From assembly GCF_043290135.1 (NCBI RefSeq), contig NC_134710.1, positions 459,893,376 through 459,957,375 on the forward strand: a DNA stretch of 64,000 nucleotides, read 5' to 3'. Under the pieces are notes generated by a model that searched no databases, was not told the DNA's origin, and saw only the letters and a list, made by a program, of their open reading frames with translations. Numbering within the stretch: position 1 is the stretch's first letter; the number at the start of each line of letters is the position of its first letter. The position numbers and the translations under genes were made by a program. The DNA comes from Rhipicephalus microplus. Lineage: Eukaryota; Arthropoda; Arachnida; Ixodida; Ixodidae. Below are positions 35,999 to 47,105 of this stretch, one piece after another.

Positions 35999-36427
35999 AC
36001 TATTGTGACTTTTCCAGATCAGGATTGCATGCACCAGATTACATAACACAGGACACAACCAGGGCTTCACGTCATAAACATAGTCGTAGCATTACACCTA
36101 TATTTGCACGCACTAACATTTACAAGTATTCATTTTTCCCGAGAACTGTCTCTGATTGGAATGCTCTGCCCCATGATTCCCCAAGGCTTGACACGCCGAG
36201 ATGAAACTATTCCCTTTTCTTGTCGCTTAAGTCTGCTTCTTCGCCTGTATTTGTCCCTTGTTTTTCACGAATTTTTAATGTACATGAATTTTGTTCTGCA
36301 GTGAATGTATACTGCAGCGGAAGTGTATGTATGTTGAAGAATTTTGAACTGTATTGCCTTCTCCTGCATGGACCATACTTGGTCTGCAGTATGTGATAAA
36401 TAAATAAATAAATAAAAATAAATAAAT
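35999..36427 (+). mobile_element. 5'-truncated LINE tail inserted head-on in the CR1-like LINE
   Basis: Plus-strand C-terminal coding (TSRHKHSRSITPIF-like, then YKYSFFPRTVSDWNALPHD, about 36010-36205), a UTR and an (aaataaat)n tail at 36397-36427. The host LINE resumes on both sides (QSLETSE on the right, IPDDWK on the left), so this is an insertion. It is the last 0.43 kb of a related CR1-like element. Confidence 0.85.
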
Positions 36428-36429
36428 TT

Positions 36430-37762
36430 CGCTTGTTTCAAGGGACTGCATGAAGATGAGGCAAAGAATCTGACTAACTACTGTGACGGTGTTAACTAAA
36501 AGTTTGGGGGTTATTTGGTCAGAACCTGGCGCTGAAGATATCTTAAGACCGGTGATTAGTTTAGCGACTCCTTCAGGGTTAAATGCTGTTTCGGGGGATA
36601 CAGCGCCGGGGGAACGGGTAGGTATTCGTGTTGACTGTGTAATGTTAGGGGTAGAAAATACTGATGAAAAGTAATCATTTAAAGCGGAGGCAACGTGTTT
36701 TGCGTCTATTGGTTCCTCGTCTGGGTCTAGAAGATCTATATTGGTACTTTGATTTTTGTGAGAGAGCATGCGCCAGAATTCAGTGGGATTTGAGCGGAGG
36801 ATAGATAGTAGGTCACATGAAAAATATTTATCTTTGGCTTTTTGTAGTTCCGTAAGATACTTTTTGGCGCACAGGTGATATTTTTCCCATGTTCAAGGGT
36901 TATCGCATTGACTGGCGGTCCTATAAAGACGTCTCTTTTTATTTAAAAGACTTTTCTGTTGTTTGTTGAACCAATGGTTTGTGGAATCTGATTTTACGCG
37001 AATGGTTGGAATATACTGTTTTTCTAAGTTAAGTATTGTGTTTTTGAATATCTGCCAGTTGGCGTTTACTGAGCGGGTTTGATATGATCCGCGAAAACTG
37101 TCAAGAAAAGAACCAAGTTTGTCGTTGATAGCGTCATAATTTCGTCGTTTGTAATCAGTTATGAATTTTTCAGTCGGCGACCTTCTGGTCAGAGGTAGAG
37201 ATATGCAGTTGTGGATAAGGTTATGGTCGCTAAACCCGGGGAGTACTATTGTGCGCTTTATGTCATCCGGGCTTGATGTTAGAAGAAGATATAAAGTATT
37301 ATCACCTCTTGTGGGGCATGTTATAGCTTGGTGTAGGTTAAAATCTGGCGTCAGATCAAGGAATTGCTTTGATTCGTTGGACGGGGATGCACTAGGGGCT
37401 GAGAGTAAAGGCCAGTTTATTTGTGGGAAATTAAAATCACCGAAAAGAAAAATAGGGGCGTCCGAGAACTTGTCTTTAATCCGGGTGAGTTAATTTGAAA
37501 GGAGGATGGAAAAGCCAGGTTCAGAATCAGGCGGCCGGTAACAGATGCCCAAAATCGCCTTTTGGGCAATGTTTGACACTCGCACCCAGGTTAGTTCTAA
37601 TGTGTCGTCATGAGTGATAAGAGAAGATGTTAGATTGTTTTTAATAGCTATGAGCACGCCTCCACCCCGGCGATGTAAAATTAGTTCATGTTTCTGAGCA
37701 CACAGCGAATCTAGACTGCTTTTTTTGAAGCTATTCGTATTGAACCAATTATATAACTTCAA
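36430..37762 (-). pseudogene. CR1-like LINE endonuclease and RT fingers
   Basis: Frame 37762-37490 reads RRGGGVLIAIKNNL and ILGICYRPPDSEPGF, from the middle of an APE endonuclease. After a frame change, LFGDFNFPQINWP and GFSDHNLIH give the later catalytic motifs. The linker has EFWRMLSHKNQ and ISSAPGSDQITPKLL, leading into RT. Frame 36769-36275 ends inside the inserted tail. Confidence 0.85.
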
Positions 37763-37765
37763 AAA

Positions 37766-39852
37766 TTAGCTTCACAATATATAATTGGGCATAGCTGGCT
37801 CGCACTGACCTCACCGAAACCACCGTGTTGTTGCACCACACAGTAAGATGCATGATTCACTTGTTACGTCTTGTTAAATGTTGTTGTCACATCACTTTTG
37901 AGTTCCTTACCTATTGGCGTACATTGTCGTATCGAAGCAGGTCAAGTGCAACGTAATTACGCTGCTATTACGCAATGTTGGTACCATTATATTATGAATC
38001 TGTCGATAGCTTCTGGGATTCTTGTTGCCTGACAGTGTAACAGAAGCTTGCACGCATTATTGTGACTGCATCGGGTTCAGGATTGATGTTTTGTAAGTCT
38101 TAACATTTCCATTCTTCTCCCAAGACAGCCAAAAAGACACTACTCATCACCAAACAGCACAAGCTGTCGAACAGCCAAATGAATAAAGAAGTGGAAACGT
38201 ACATATGTATTGTTTATTGCTTTCGTATAAATTTATATAGCCAGCACTGCAACAACGGACATCGCACCTACATTAATTGTGATATTTCTCAGCGTCTTTT
38301 TCGAAAGCAGTTTCAAGACCTGGCCAGCTTCTATCGTACAATACCTGACTGCCACGCAGAATGGTTGGGTCGGAGTCCTGGTGAGACTTGAATTTTAATT
38401 CGTTGCATTTGTGAGGTCAATACTACCGATATTTGTATTAATTTCTTAGGGCCCATATCAATTGTCAATCACCTGTTGGCATATGCCCACATAGCGCGGC
38501 CAGTGGTATACGGGTATAAGTGACATGTGTCTGGTGAAAGGGGCTTGATGACGTACGTGACAGTATTTTCACGTTATTCCTGTCATAACCGGACAGTCAT
38601 ATTCGTAAAGCCCACTTACCATCCCTACCACTTATGGTCTATGCCTATTAAGTTAAGGAGGCGATCACAAGAGCACATAGACGTAGGGGGCCAAATAGAT
38701 AAAAAATATAGCCTCTAAGTTGCTTCGGTTCGCTAAGAAACACTTCGCATTCAAAAGCCGGGTACTTCTCGTCCCTATTTGCCGTCAGCATACCGTGAAG
38801 TGAGTCAAGGAACTCTCAGACGTTTCCAGCCACAAAGCAACCTGTAACACGGAACCTTGATAAAAAACAGAAAGGGCCGTTGGAGGCTCGGCGAGAGCTT
38901 TCTGCATGGAAATATGACGGAAAACCGTGCGCAACATCAGGGATCGGAAATGCCGGGGAGAACGGCGGGTGGCTGAGGAGGGACTCACTCAAATCACGAC
39001 GCCGACCTACCGTCTGCGCCGCTAGGAGCCGCCACTGCTGATGCTGGAGGCAGGCATGGAGTACGTGATTGAGTTAAGAGGGGTTCGTGCAATACGCCCA
39101 CCCCCCTCTCTTTCCCTCCGGTAGGTGCGGCGCCACTGCCGTGCGCCGGCGTGTGATTGAATAACGTAGCAGCAAACTCGCACCGGCTGATCTCTCCTGT
39201 CCGCGATGCTGCTACTACGTCGGCGCCCTTCGCTTTCGTATTCCGCTACATGTGTGTGGGCCGCAGACGTTGGCTGTGAATAACGCCCGACGCATAACTG
39301 AGTTAGCTACAACTACCAGCGGTGTTTCTTTGCATTCGCATTGAGTGTGAACATGGAAATCTATGCTGCTCCGCAAGGGCGTCGACATTTGTTCGGTGCG
39401 GGCTTCGGTTGCTCCTTCCTCGCGTCGCGCAGCATTAAAAAGCCGTGTTAGCAGTTGGCCTCCCATCTAGCTTCTCTGGCATGCATTGAATTTTCGTTGT
39501 TTCATTTTATGAGGATTGGGGTGCTAGTTGGGGCCATGAAAGACAGCGTGACACACTGCCGCAGTTAAGGGATGTTTCATTGATCAGTATATGTTTCTGC
39601 ACGCGCAAACGTATGAAATGTTGGTTTCTGGAACTTCGTAGTATACTGTGTGGCTGCTAGCGTGTTAGATTTCTCTCTTCAGAGTCGTTAACATTAAGGT
39701 TGCTGTGGTTTTTGTTCGTCTTTCAAGTGGCTGCTGCCACTTTCGTATCTCACCTGAGGCTTGTTTTTGTTATTATTCGGAGCGAAGACGACCTCGTGAT
39801 ATCAATGAAGAAGAGAATTTTCTACATGGTGGGGACAATTTTGTGACTGTAG
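37766..39852. other. non-coding stretch
   Basis: No gene was recognised. The short frame at 38179-38391 has no known motif. Confidence 0.4.
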
Positions 39853-40302
39853 TTACCTCGAAGCCTTGCTAGGGAGGTCCTGTAGGGCTGTACATGTGAC
39901 GTGGACTCCTACTAGACGCTTCAAAATCGTTTCTTGCAATGTGTCCAAGGACGCTATCGTACAGTGGTGTGTCAAACGCTGTATTTGCGCAGTGAACAAC
40001 AGGAATTGAAACGGAAACGCGCCATGTTGGTCGGAGAAATCATATTCACCCTTCACCAGCTGCAATAAATCATAATATGGCACCGGCGGTGAGTGAATTT
40101 GCGCAGTGAACAACAGGAATTGAAACGGGAACGCGCCATGTTGGTCGGCGAAATCATATTCACCCTTCAGCTGCAATAAATCATAATATGGCACCTGCGG
40201 TATGTGAATCGAGGCACTGAGCAATCGCACGTTTGTTTCCGGAATGAGGGCGGTCATGTGAAAGAGCTTAAAAGTACGCGTAGCTGAGAAATTAGTGTTC
40301 AA
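39853..40302 (-). CDS. 149-codon ORF with a 38-residue tandem repeat
   Basis: An open frame of 149 codons contains two nearly identical 38-residue units beginning at VPYYDLLQL and including GEYDF(A/S)DQHGAFPFQFLLFTAQ. The unit is 114 bp in DNA (39983-40096 and 40097-40206); the two copies differ at few positions and one 3-bp gap, which keeps the frame. Retention of frame through the duplication hints at coding, but a 114-bp tandem repeat is in frame by length alone. I know no family and see no signal peptide or domain. It could equally be part of a non-coding repeat. Confidence 0.3.
   Translation of the reverse strand: MNTNFSATRTFKLFHMTALIPETNVRLLSASIHIPQVPYYDLLQLKGEYDFADQHGAFPFQFLLFTAQIHSPPVPYYDLLQLVKGEYDFSDQHGAFPFQFLLFTAQIQRLTHHCTIASLDTLQETILKRLVGVHVTCTALQDLPSKASR
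39983..40206. repeat. 114-bp tandem duplication
   Basis: Two adjacent copies starting atttgcgcagtgaacaacag. They differ by a 3-bp deletion and a few substitutions, which points to a recent duplication. Confidence 0.95.
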
Positions 40303-42273
40303 TGCTTCGCTCTTGCCCTCTTATGAGCTTCAACGGCTAGCTTCAGGCGTATCACCAAATTATGGGGATTTAAGTGCGAAAATTGTTATACACTTGTGAG
40401 GTAAGGGTACCGAGGAACTTCTGGAGTTCCCTAGGGTCAGTGGAACCTTTCTCTTTTACTGTTCCGGTATGCCTTCAAAAGAGAACAGCTGTGGCCGAGG
40501 TCTAGCCGTGATATCATGACACATACGCAATAGTAGTAATAATAACATGAGTGTATAGTAATTATTATTATTGTCATTATTACTATTATTAATATTATTA
40601 TTCGCAAGTGTGAAAATTGTGATTTCTCTCTGTAGAGTTACACATTATTGAGCCTATCGCCCGTGCACGTTTGGCTCAGGCATGTGTGATTCTAAAATTC
40701 AGATGACACAGAGTACAGCCTACGATTGAGACCTATTACAATGAACTCTCACTTCAGCAAACTTCAAGGGACGCAAAAATAGCTAATTTAACAGAAAGTT
40801 CTCTGAAATGAATATTCACTAGAGTACAAAACAGCACTGGGTACAGCAGATATCAAGAAAAAAAAGTGAACTGTAATTTGTTCTGAAACTAATTCCGTAA
40901 TTTTAATTTTTACTCGCACCATTCAAGTGCAAGAAGAGACAAAGATGAACGAAGAGTCAAGTCTCTGTGCAATGCCTGCGGCATACCTTCCTGCATTCAC
41001 ACGAAGTCTCGCAACATTCTGTCCTACAGCCTTGGCTGGAGATAAAGGATTCGAACCTGTCTCGACATGCTTCAGCGTCGCACTCTTGAACTTTTGGTTC
41101 CGGGCGAAAACTGTCAACAAACAAAGCTGCGCTAGTACTATCGCGCTCAGTATGAGCCACACCACCCGAGCGCGTGGCCGAGCGCGCTGCAAGGTTGTAC
41201 AGTAGCGCCGATGGTGACATATTTGGTGACATAGAGCGTTTGGCTGATCCTGCGAATGTACATCACCCCCACATGCTTCCTTTCACTCTCGCCCTTTTTT
41301 TGTTTGATAGAACCTTTTGCGCTTCGTCTTGCTTGCTGATTCTGTCTTTACTAAAAAAAATTTTTTTTTTGAGCACAATGCAGTGATTTCACCACCCACA
41401 AGACGTGCCGCGTGAATCTTATCAAAAATTGAGCGTTAAATTCATGCAGGAATGAATGTAAAATTACTATTTTACTTGAAATGGGTACTTTCAGATTACG
41501 TCATGCTTCACGAGAGAATAAAAAGCCGGTAACGCCTCGGGCTGTGCAGTATTTTCACTAATACGATTTAGCAGATCTGTGCTGCCAACGCCCAACGTGT
41601 AGCCGCTAATACCGTTTCGGTGATTGTTAGCAACATTTAATTTATGGGCGCGGCAGCAGTTACTTTGCTTGTTTACAACTACGCTGATAATGCGTTTTAA
41701 TAACATTAGTTATGTACATATGCTACTCTCCAGTCAGTTCGCCAAAGAAGTTGGGAGGAAGGAAGCGCTTTTCATAGATACGTCAACGTGAGACCGTGTT
41801 CAGTGTTCTCGAGGATTAAACTTCCTTTGCTTCCCCAAATAACTGTGTGGTCATTGAAAGAGATCAAAACACTGCTCTAATAAAAAAGGTAACTGATATT
41901 TAAGTGAGAACAAATCCTGTGCTGTTTTCCTTTTTTATTCTTGTCTAATATCCATTAGTGTTGCTTGAAACGGCGAAGGCAAGTCAATTTCTCGCAGTCA
42001 AGGAAATTAGGAACACAATACCACGAGTACTGTAAGAAGGCACAGGTTGTGCACAAAATAAAACAAAATGAAGTTACACTAAGATGCATAATATCAGAAG
42101 CAATGACATGCATGAGAATTCCTATTCCGGCCAGTAACTTTGTCGAATTTTCTTGGCTGCGGACCCAATGCTGAATGGCTACTGATGAACCGATGACACG
42201 CCGGCACTGATAGTATTACGATGCGATAATTCGGCTAACGGGAAAGGAAAGCAAATTAAGGGGTCACCACACC
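40303..42273. other. non-coding stretch
   Basis: No gene was seen. 40540-40605 is an ATT/AAT-rich low-complexity tract. Around 41045-41075 a minus-strand B-box-like AGGTTCGAATCC appears, but no convincing A box or tail goes with it. Confidence 0.4.
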
Positions 42274-42795
42274 TTAGTAGCGGGTCATGGCCCCTTGCAC
42301 GGCAATCACATCCTGCAATCTGGACGGTAATGGCGCGTACAAATTGTCAATAAAACTGCGTTCATTTTGGAGGCGTATCCATTCTTCTTCGACAGTGCTC
42401 CATAGCTCATCGGCGGATGAACTGTGTAACCCTTTTCTGCACAGCCTGACCTTTATTCTGCCCCATACGGCTTTAATGATGTTGAGGTCTGCCCCTTTGG
42501 GGACCCACTTCCGGCACCACACCCCTTGCTTGTTCAGGAGCTCTTCAACAACCTTCGCAGTGTGAACAGGTGACAAGTCTTGCTGAAACAAGAAGTCCTC
42601 GTCAGGAAAAGGCCCGTCACACGCGTAAGGCATCATGATATAATCAAGGATGTCACAGTACTTTACCGACGTCAGGTGTCTCTCAATGCGGTGCAACACA
42701 CCAAGCCAATCACGGGACATAGCGCCCCAGACATTGACAGACGCGTGCGTCCGCTCGATGTTACTTTTTGCACGTAGAGGGGGCCGTGGAGGGCA
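42274..42795 (-). pseudogene. Tc1-like transposase, C-terminal fragment
   Basis: Frame 42720-42274 (148 codons) and its upstream extension (VNVWGAMSRDWLGVLHRI) match the C-terminal half of Tc1/mariner-superfamily transposases: LFQQDLSPVHTAKVVEELL holds the second catalytic aspartate, and GADLNIIKAVWG is the block that normally reads NPIE..W, so the third acidic residue is changed to lysine. The DNA-binding N-terminus and the first aspartate block are absent. The fragment abuts the truncated 5' side of gypsy element 3, and the junction lies near 42796. Confidence 0.85.
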
Positions 42796-42796
42796 T

Positions 42797-44050
42797 TATC
42801 AGAGCACGTATGACGAGCATCTTCGTCGTCTTCGGAATGCGCTCGAAGCCATTAGATCGGCCGATCTCACACTCAAGCCTGAGAAATGTCATTTCGGCTA
42901 CGAAGAATTAAAGTTTCTTGGTCACGTCGTGAGCGCCGTTGGTGTTCGGCCTGATCCTGACAAAACTGCTGCCGTCACCGCTTTTCCACCTCCAAATGAC
43001 AACAAAAGTCTTCGACAATTTCTGGGTCTGTGCGCGTATTACCGGCGCTTTATTGAAAATTTTTCTCACATTGCGGAGCCACTATTACGCCTCACGCGTG
43101 ATGACACACCATTTGTCTGGGCTGACGAACAGCAGACTGCCTTTGCGGAACTACAGCACCGGCTCTCTTCTCCTCCCGTGCTCGGCCACTTCGATGAAGA
43201 TGCTGACACTGAAGTACGCACTGATGCCAGCAATATTGGTCTTGGAGCTATTTTGGTACAAAGACAAGATGGCATTGAAGGGGTGATAGCCTACGCAAGT
43301 CGCACACTGTCTCGCGCAGAATCTCATTATTCCTCATCAGAGAAAGAATGTCTCGCGGTCATTTGGGCAATTACAAAGTTTAGGCCATATCTCTATGGAA
43401 GACCATTTAAAGTGGTGACTGACCATCATGCTTTGTGCTGGTTGACCAATCTACGAGACCCTTCAGGAAGATTAGCACGATGGAGTCTGCGCCTTCAGGA
43501 ATTTGATGTCACCATCGTGTACAAGTCAGGCAAAAAGCACGAAGACGCCGACACGCTATCACGAGCACCTCTTCAATCCGCCAGTACTAGCGCAGAAGTG
43601 GACGGCGCCTTCGTGGCAACTGTCAGCGGACCGGATCTGATGTCGCATCAACCAAATGACGCCAATCTGAGAAGAATTATAGATCATTTAGAAGGTAGCA
43701 CTGCGCCCATTCCTCGTCCGATGTCGCGAACGTTGCCATCATTTTGCCTACGAAACGGCGTCTTATACAAAAGGAATGCCGGTGCTGGTGACAGATCTCA
43801 TCTTCTCGTCGTGCCTGAAGCCCTCCGCGATGACGTCTTATTAGCTTGCCACGACAAGCCCACATCTGGCCATCTGGGCTACTCGAGAACTATGGATCGG
43901 GTGCGACAACTCTACTACTGGCCTAAATTGTCTGCCTTTGTCAAACGCTACGTGAAGGGATGCCGTGAATGCCAGCGTCGCAAGACACCACATTTAAAGC
44001 CTGCAGGCTATCTACAACCGATCGATCCACCACGTACACCGTTTGAACAA
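42797..44050 (+). pseudogene. gypsy element 3 RT end, RNase H, integrase zinc module
   Basis: One uninterrupted frame reads LGLCAYYRRFIENF (RT connection), DTEVRTDASNIGLGAIL, YASRTLSRAESHYSSSEKEC, GRPFKVVTDHHALCWL and SGKKHEDADTLSRAP (RNase H). The integrase zinc module follows: HDKPTSGHLG ... CRECQ with the H2C2 spacing. The frame ends where the foldback enters, right after PFEQ. The lack of stops over 1.25 kb implies a young insertion. Confidence 0.93.
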
Positions 44051-44248
44051 TGCCATTTTTTGGGCGTGTTGGTAAAGGGAGCTTGACGACATATTGAGCG
44101 CTAAGAGACAGGGACAGGAGAGAGTGGACACCACAATGCGCTTGGACATTGGACAATATCTTGTAAATGAATTATTGGCTCTTCTTAGCGCATTGTGGTG
44201 TCCACTCTCTCCTGTCCCTGTCTCTTAGCGCTCAATATGTCGTCAAGC
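44051..44248. mobile_element. foldback element with perfect 62-bp arms in integrase
   Basis: Arms at 44081-44142 and 44187-44248 are perfect inverted repeats of 62 bp around a 44-bp loop. A 30-bp unique lead (tgccattttttgggcgtgtt..., 44051-44080) precedes the left arm. GTTTGAACAA flanks the insert at 44041-44050 and 44249-44258 as a perfect 10-bp duplication. The asymmetrical lead suggests the arms are not the element termini. Thirty-seven bases of the loop (44148-44184) are identical to 47484-47520. Confidence 0.93.
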
Positions 44249-44258
44249 GTTTGAACAA

Positions 44259-45119
44259 GTGGGGATGGACCTCCTAGGCCCGTTTCCTTTGTCTTCTTTT
44301 GGCAACAAATGGATTATTGTCGCAACCGATTATTTGACGCGTTACGCTGAGACGAAGGCGTTGCCACGAAGGACCGCATCTGAAGTTGCCAGTTTTTTTA
44401 TGCATCAAATTGTGCTACGACATGGCGCCCCGTCACATGTCATCACTGATCGAGGGACATTATTCACAGCGAAACTCTTGGATGATATCTTCAGGTTGAG
44501 TTACACAACCCATCAAAAGACCACTGCGTATCACCCTCAGAGTAATGGTTTAACAGAAAGGCTAAACAAAACGCTAGCTGACATGATCTCTAAGTACGTG
44601 GATGTGCAGCACAAAACGTAGGACGACATCCTGCCGTACGTAACATTTGCGTATAACACTGCAACGCAGAAAACTACACGCTTCACACCATTCCGGCTCG
44701 TTTATGGTCGAAATGTTAGAACTATGCTGGACGCCATGATTCCATATGAGGACATCGACAAGCTCGACCAATTAGCCCCCGACATCAATGAGTACATTCA
44801 GCGCGCTGAGGAAGCACGTCAACTGGCCCGTGTGCACATCCGAACTCAACAGTGCGCTGATGCACGGCGGTACAACACCCACCATCGAGAAGTTAATTAT
44901 GAACCTGGTGACCAAGTTTGGGTGTGGACACCCATTAGGCGGCGACGTCTCAGTGAGAAACTCTTGAGGAAGTACTTTGGACCTTACAAAGTACTCAGAC
45001 GTGTGAGCGACGTGAACTACGAAGTGGTTCCAGACGGAGGCTCGCCATCATCCCAGCGCAGATTATTACGCCAAGAGACTGTACACGTAGTCCGCCTAAA
45101 ACCATACTTTACGCGGTGA
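44259..45119 (+). pseudogene. gypsy element 3 integrase core and C-terminus
   Basis: The frame resumes directly after the foldback duplication: GMDLLGPFPLSS, then IIVATDYLTRYAE (first aspartate), HVITDRGTLFTA (second aspartate) and HPQSNGLTERLNKTLAD (glutamate), a complete DD35E triad. TAG at 44619-44621 replaces a codon that is usually tryptophan. The C-terminus has a KYFGPYKVLRRV GPY/F motif and ends at 45119. Apart from the stop and the upstream insertion, it is intact. Confidence 0.92.
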
Positions 45120-45315
45120 TGCGAATTTTCTTCTTGTGCCAGTGAACTCTTCATGTGAATAGTGAATGCCATTTATTTCCTATTGCCGGGCCCAGGACGC
45201 ATTTTCTCTCGTGCACTAATTTGTTTAATGTTTCTCTATGTTAACTGCTTCGACCCACTGCTGTGCACACTTTTGTTTGAGCATCGGGTCGATGCTCTCT
45301 TGGGAGGAGGAGTAA

Positions 45316-45480
45316 TGCCACCTGGTGTTCTGTGCCGGTGAACAGTGGGTCAGTTCTGTGCCGGTGAACGAGGAAGACGAAGACGAGCAACCCGTGCCAG
45401 CGGAGACGTCCTTCTTTGTCTCTAAAATTTTGGACAGTCGCGTCCCTTTGTACGTTCGTTCGAGCTCTTAGCGCGTGACA
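45316..45480 (+). repeat. 3' LTR of gypsy element 3
   Basis: Placed from TGCCAC just after the polypurine tract to GTGACA at 45480, giving a TG...CA LTR of 165 bp with a short imperfect inverted repeat at its ends. It contains an internal direct repeat of GTTCTGTGCCGGTGAAC. No second copy exists in the window, so the boundaries are inferred. Confidence 0.6.
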
Positions 45481-46469
45481 ATATACCAAGGTGAGTGGTT
45501 GACCGCATTTCTAACACACAGGTGGATCACCACCGGACAAAAGATACACAAGCGTGCTGTGGGTGGGCCCTAATTTTAGCCAGGAAAGTTTTGAGTGTAC
45601 CGTGACGTGAATACTAGCGGTCAAATTTCAATATTTGGTTTGACAACATGAAAATTATTTTGTTCTGGCTTATATTATGAATGCTGCCAGTATAACCTGA
45701 GCTTTATTTCTATGAGCTGTTTGAGTTGTACATTGACAGCTAAAGTTGTATCGGCAGAAACGTTGTTGTGATCGCAGGTGGGTAGTTGGTCCTCAACACA
45801 GTTCCTCCTATTTCGTGGCGCCCTGGCACCCAGCACATTAACATGTTGTTTGAGTGTGTAGATGTTGCGTGAAACAGAGTATACAATGAGAAAGAGACAG
45901 AATTTTTATGTCCTTTCAGAGTTTTCAAATCCTCTATGACGCTCAGAGAATGAGTGTATGTTACCGCTCATTGTTATTTTAATTCCAAATGTCTTTTCAT
46001 GCACCACAAGCATGGAGCACGCTTTTGTTGTGTAAATGGTTTAATTATGGTAATGAATGCCACGATCCGTAAAATATGGACTAATGGCGGCAAAGACACG
46101 CTGTGTGAGACCTCGAATCATTCTTAAAAAATTCAGGACAGGTGTCATTCTGCTGCAGTTCAAGAGAGAGTGTGCGTATATGAGCAATAGGCGCATGTTT
46201 CATTACTTCTACAAAGAGTACATCACAGTCCATCAGCTTCCCCTGCCATGGCGGGAGATGTGCTGCTGGAGCTATCAGATGGTGTTCAAGAAGTAGCACA
46301 CCTGCTTTTATAGCACGGCCCTTCGCACGAAGTGATTAGGGCTGTCTAAACGTTGGAGGTTATCGAACAGTGCACAACTTGGCAAATTATTGATTGTGCA
46401 GGGTGAGGGGTGTTTGTTGCATGCGTTGGCTTTAAGAGAGTACACCAATGACATGTAACATCTCTGCAG
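45481..46469. other. non-coding stretch
   Basis: No recognised gene. Overlapping frames at 46057-46299 on both strands have no motif that I know. Confidence 0.4.
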
Positions 46470-46623
46470 GTGCAAGGACCACTTCTTCGATTCGAGGAAC
46501 AGGCTTTCTACGAGGTTAGTGCAAAAAGCACCCGTAGAAAGAAGAATGCCCAAATGGTGGACAGCATCACCGACCTTCTTCAAAGCGCTTGGTATCACTT
46601 ATTGGTACGTTATGGACCCATAA
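46470..46623 (+). pseudogene. candidate exon or retained fragment of an unidentified protein
   Basis: After a good acceptor (ctgcag ending 46469) an open frame of 50 codons begins CKDHFFDSRNRLSTR and continues with PVERRMPKWW and ALGITYWYVMDP before TAA at 46621-46623. The composition looks protein-like and the acceptor fits, but I do not recognise the family, and the opposite strand is also open. It may be a host terminal exon or part of a transposon ORF. Confidence 0.3.
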
Positions 46624-47105
46624 TCCAGGCCAGTGCCCATGAGGCTTTTATACAGGTTTATCAGGTAATTCATGTCTCCCCCCCCCCCCAATACTTGAAA
46701 TTGCTTTTATAATGTTCATTAGTTTTATACACTTTTGTGTTCAATATACCTGATGTGTAACATGAAGGTAAGCTTTAAACCCAAAATTAGGCCCACAAAT
46801 GTACGCTCCACCTTTATACAGGTATGTGCTCACCATGCAAGTCAATTTTGGAATTTGGATGATGGCCTATCTTTCTAGAAAAAGAACACGTGTGCTCTTT
46901 TGTGGACTTTAGCTTTACCGCTTTGTCAGCCCGCTTAGACAAACACATTGTTAACACACATGTGAACATGCCACTCACACATTACAAGATAACAGAATTT
47001 AAAGGCTATTAGGACATGATCCATGTATCTGGGATAGAACGTGATGCAAAGAAGAAACTATTTTTATAATCAAAAGGGTGTTACTTAGGACAGCACCCCC
47101 CGTCA
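46624..47105. other. non-coding stretch
   Basis: No gene was recognised. A 10-C run lies near 46680-46688. Confidence 0.4.

Larger units (their letters stand above)
34384..37765 (-). mobile_element. CR1/L2-like LINE, 5'-truncated, interrupted
   Basis: The element reads leftwards from the endonuclease (37762) to a 3' UTR ending near 34384 (cccccccttatgtaatgctc ... aataaatg). The endonuclease N-terminus is missing, so the copy is 5' truncated at about 37765. A LINE tail in the opposite direction sits at 35999-36427. Only a few stops and shifts are present, so it is younger than the LINE at 13 kb. Confidence 0.88.
42797..45480 (+). mobile_element. Ty3/gypsy element 3, 3' part with LTR
   Basis: The best preserved retroelement in the window. 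It starts inside RT just after the YLDD block (STYDEHLRRLRNAL) and runs through RNase H and integrase to a polypurine tract (gggaggaggag, 45302-45312) and a 3' LTR. Only one foldback insertion (44051-44248) and one nonsense codon break its frame. The 5' half is missing at the Tc1-like junction. Confidence 0.9.

Noticed and set aside
40927..41232. tRNA-like SINE or coding frames on both strands
   Set aside because: Only a B-box-like string is present on the minus strand. Overlapping frames on both strands have no domain.
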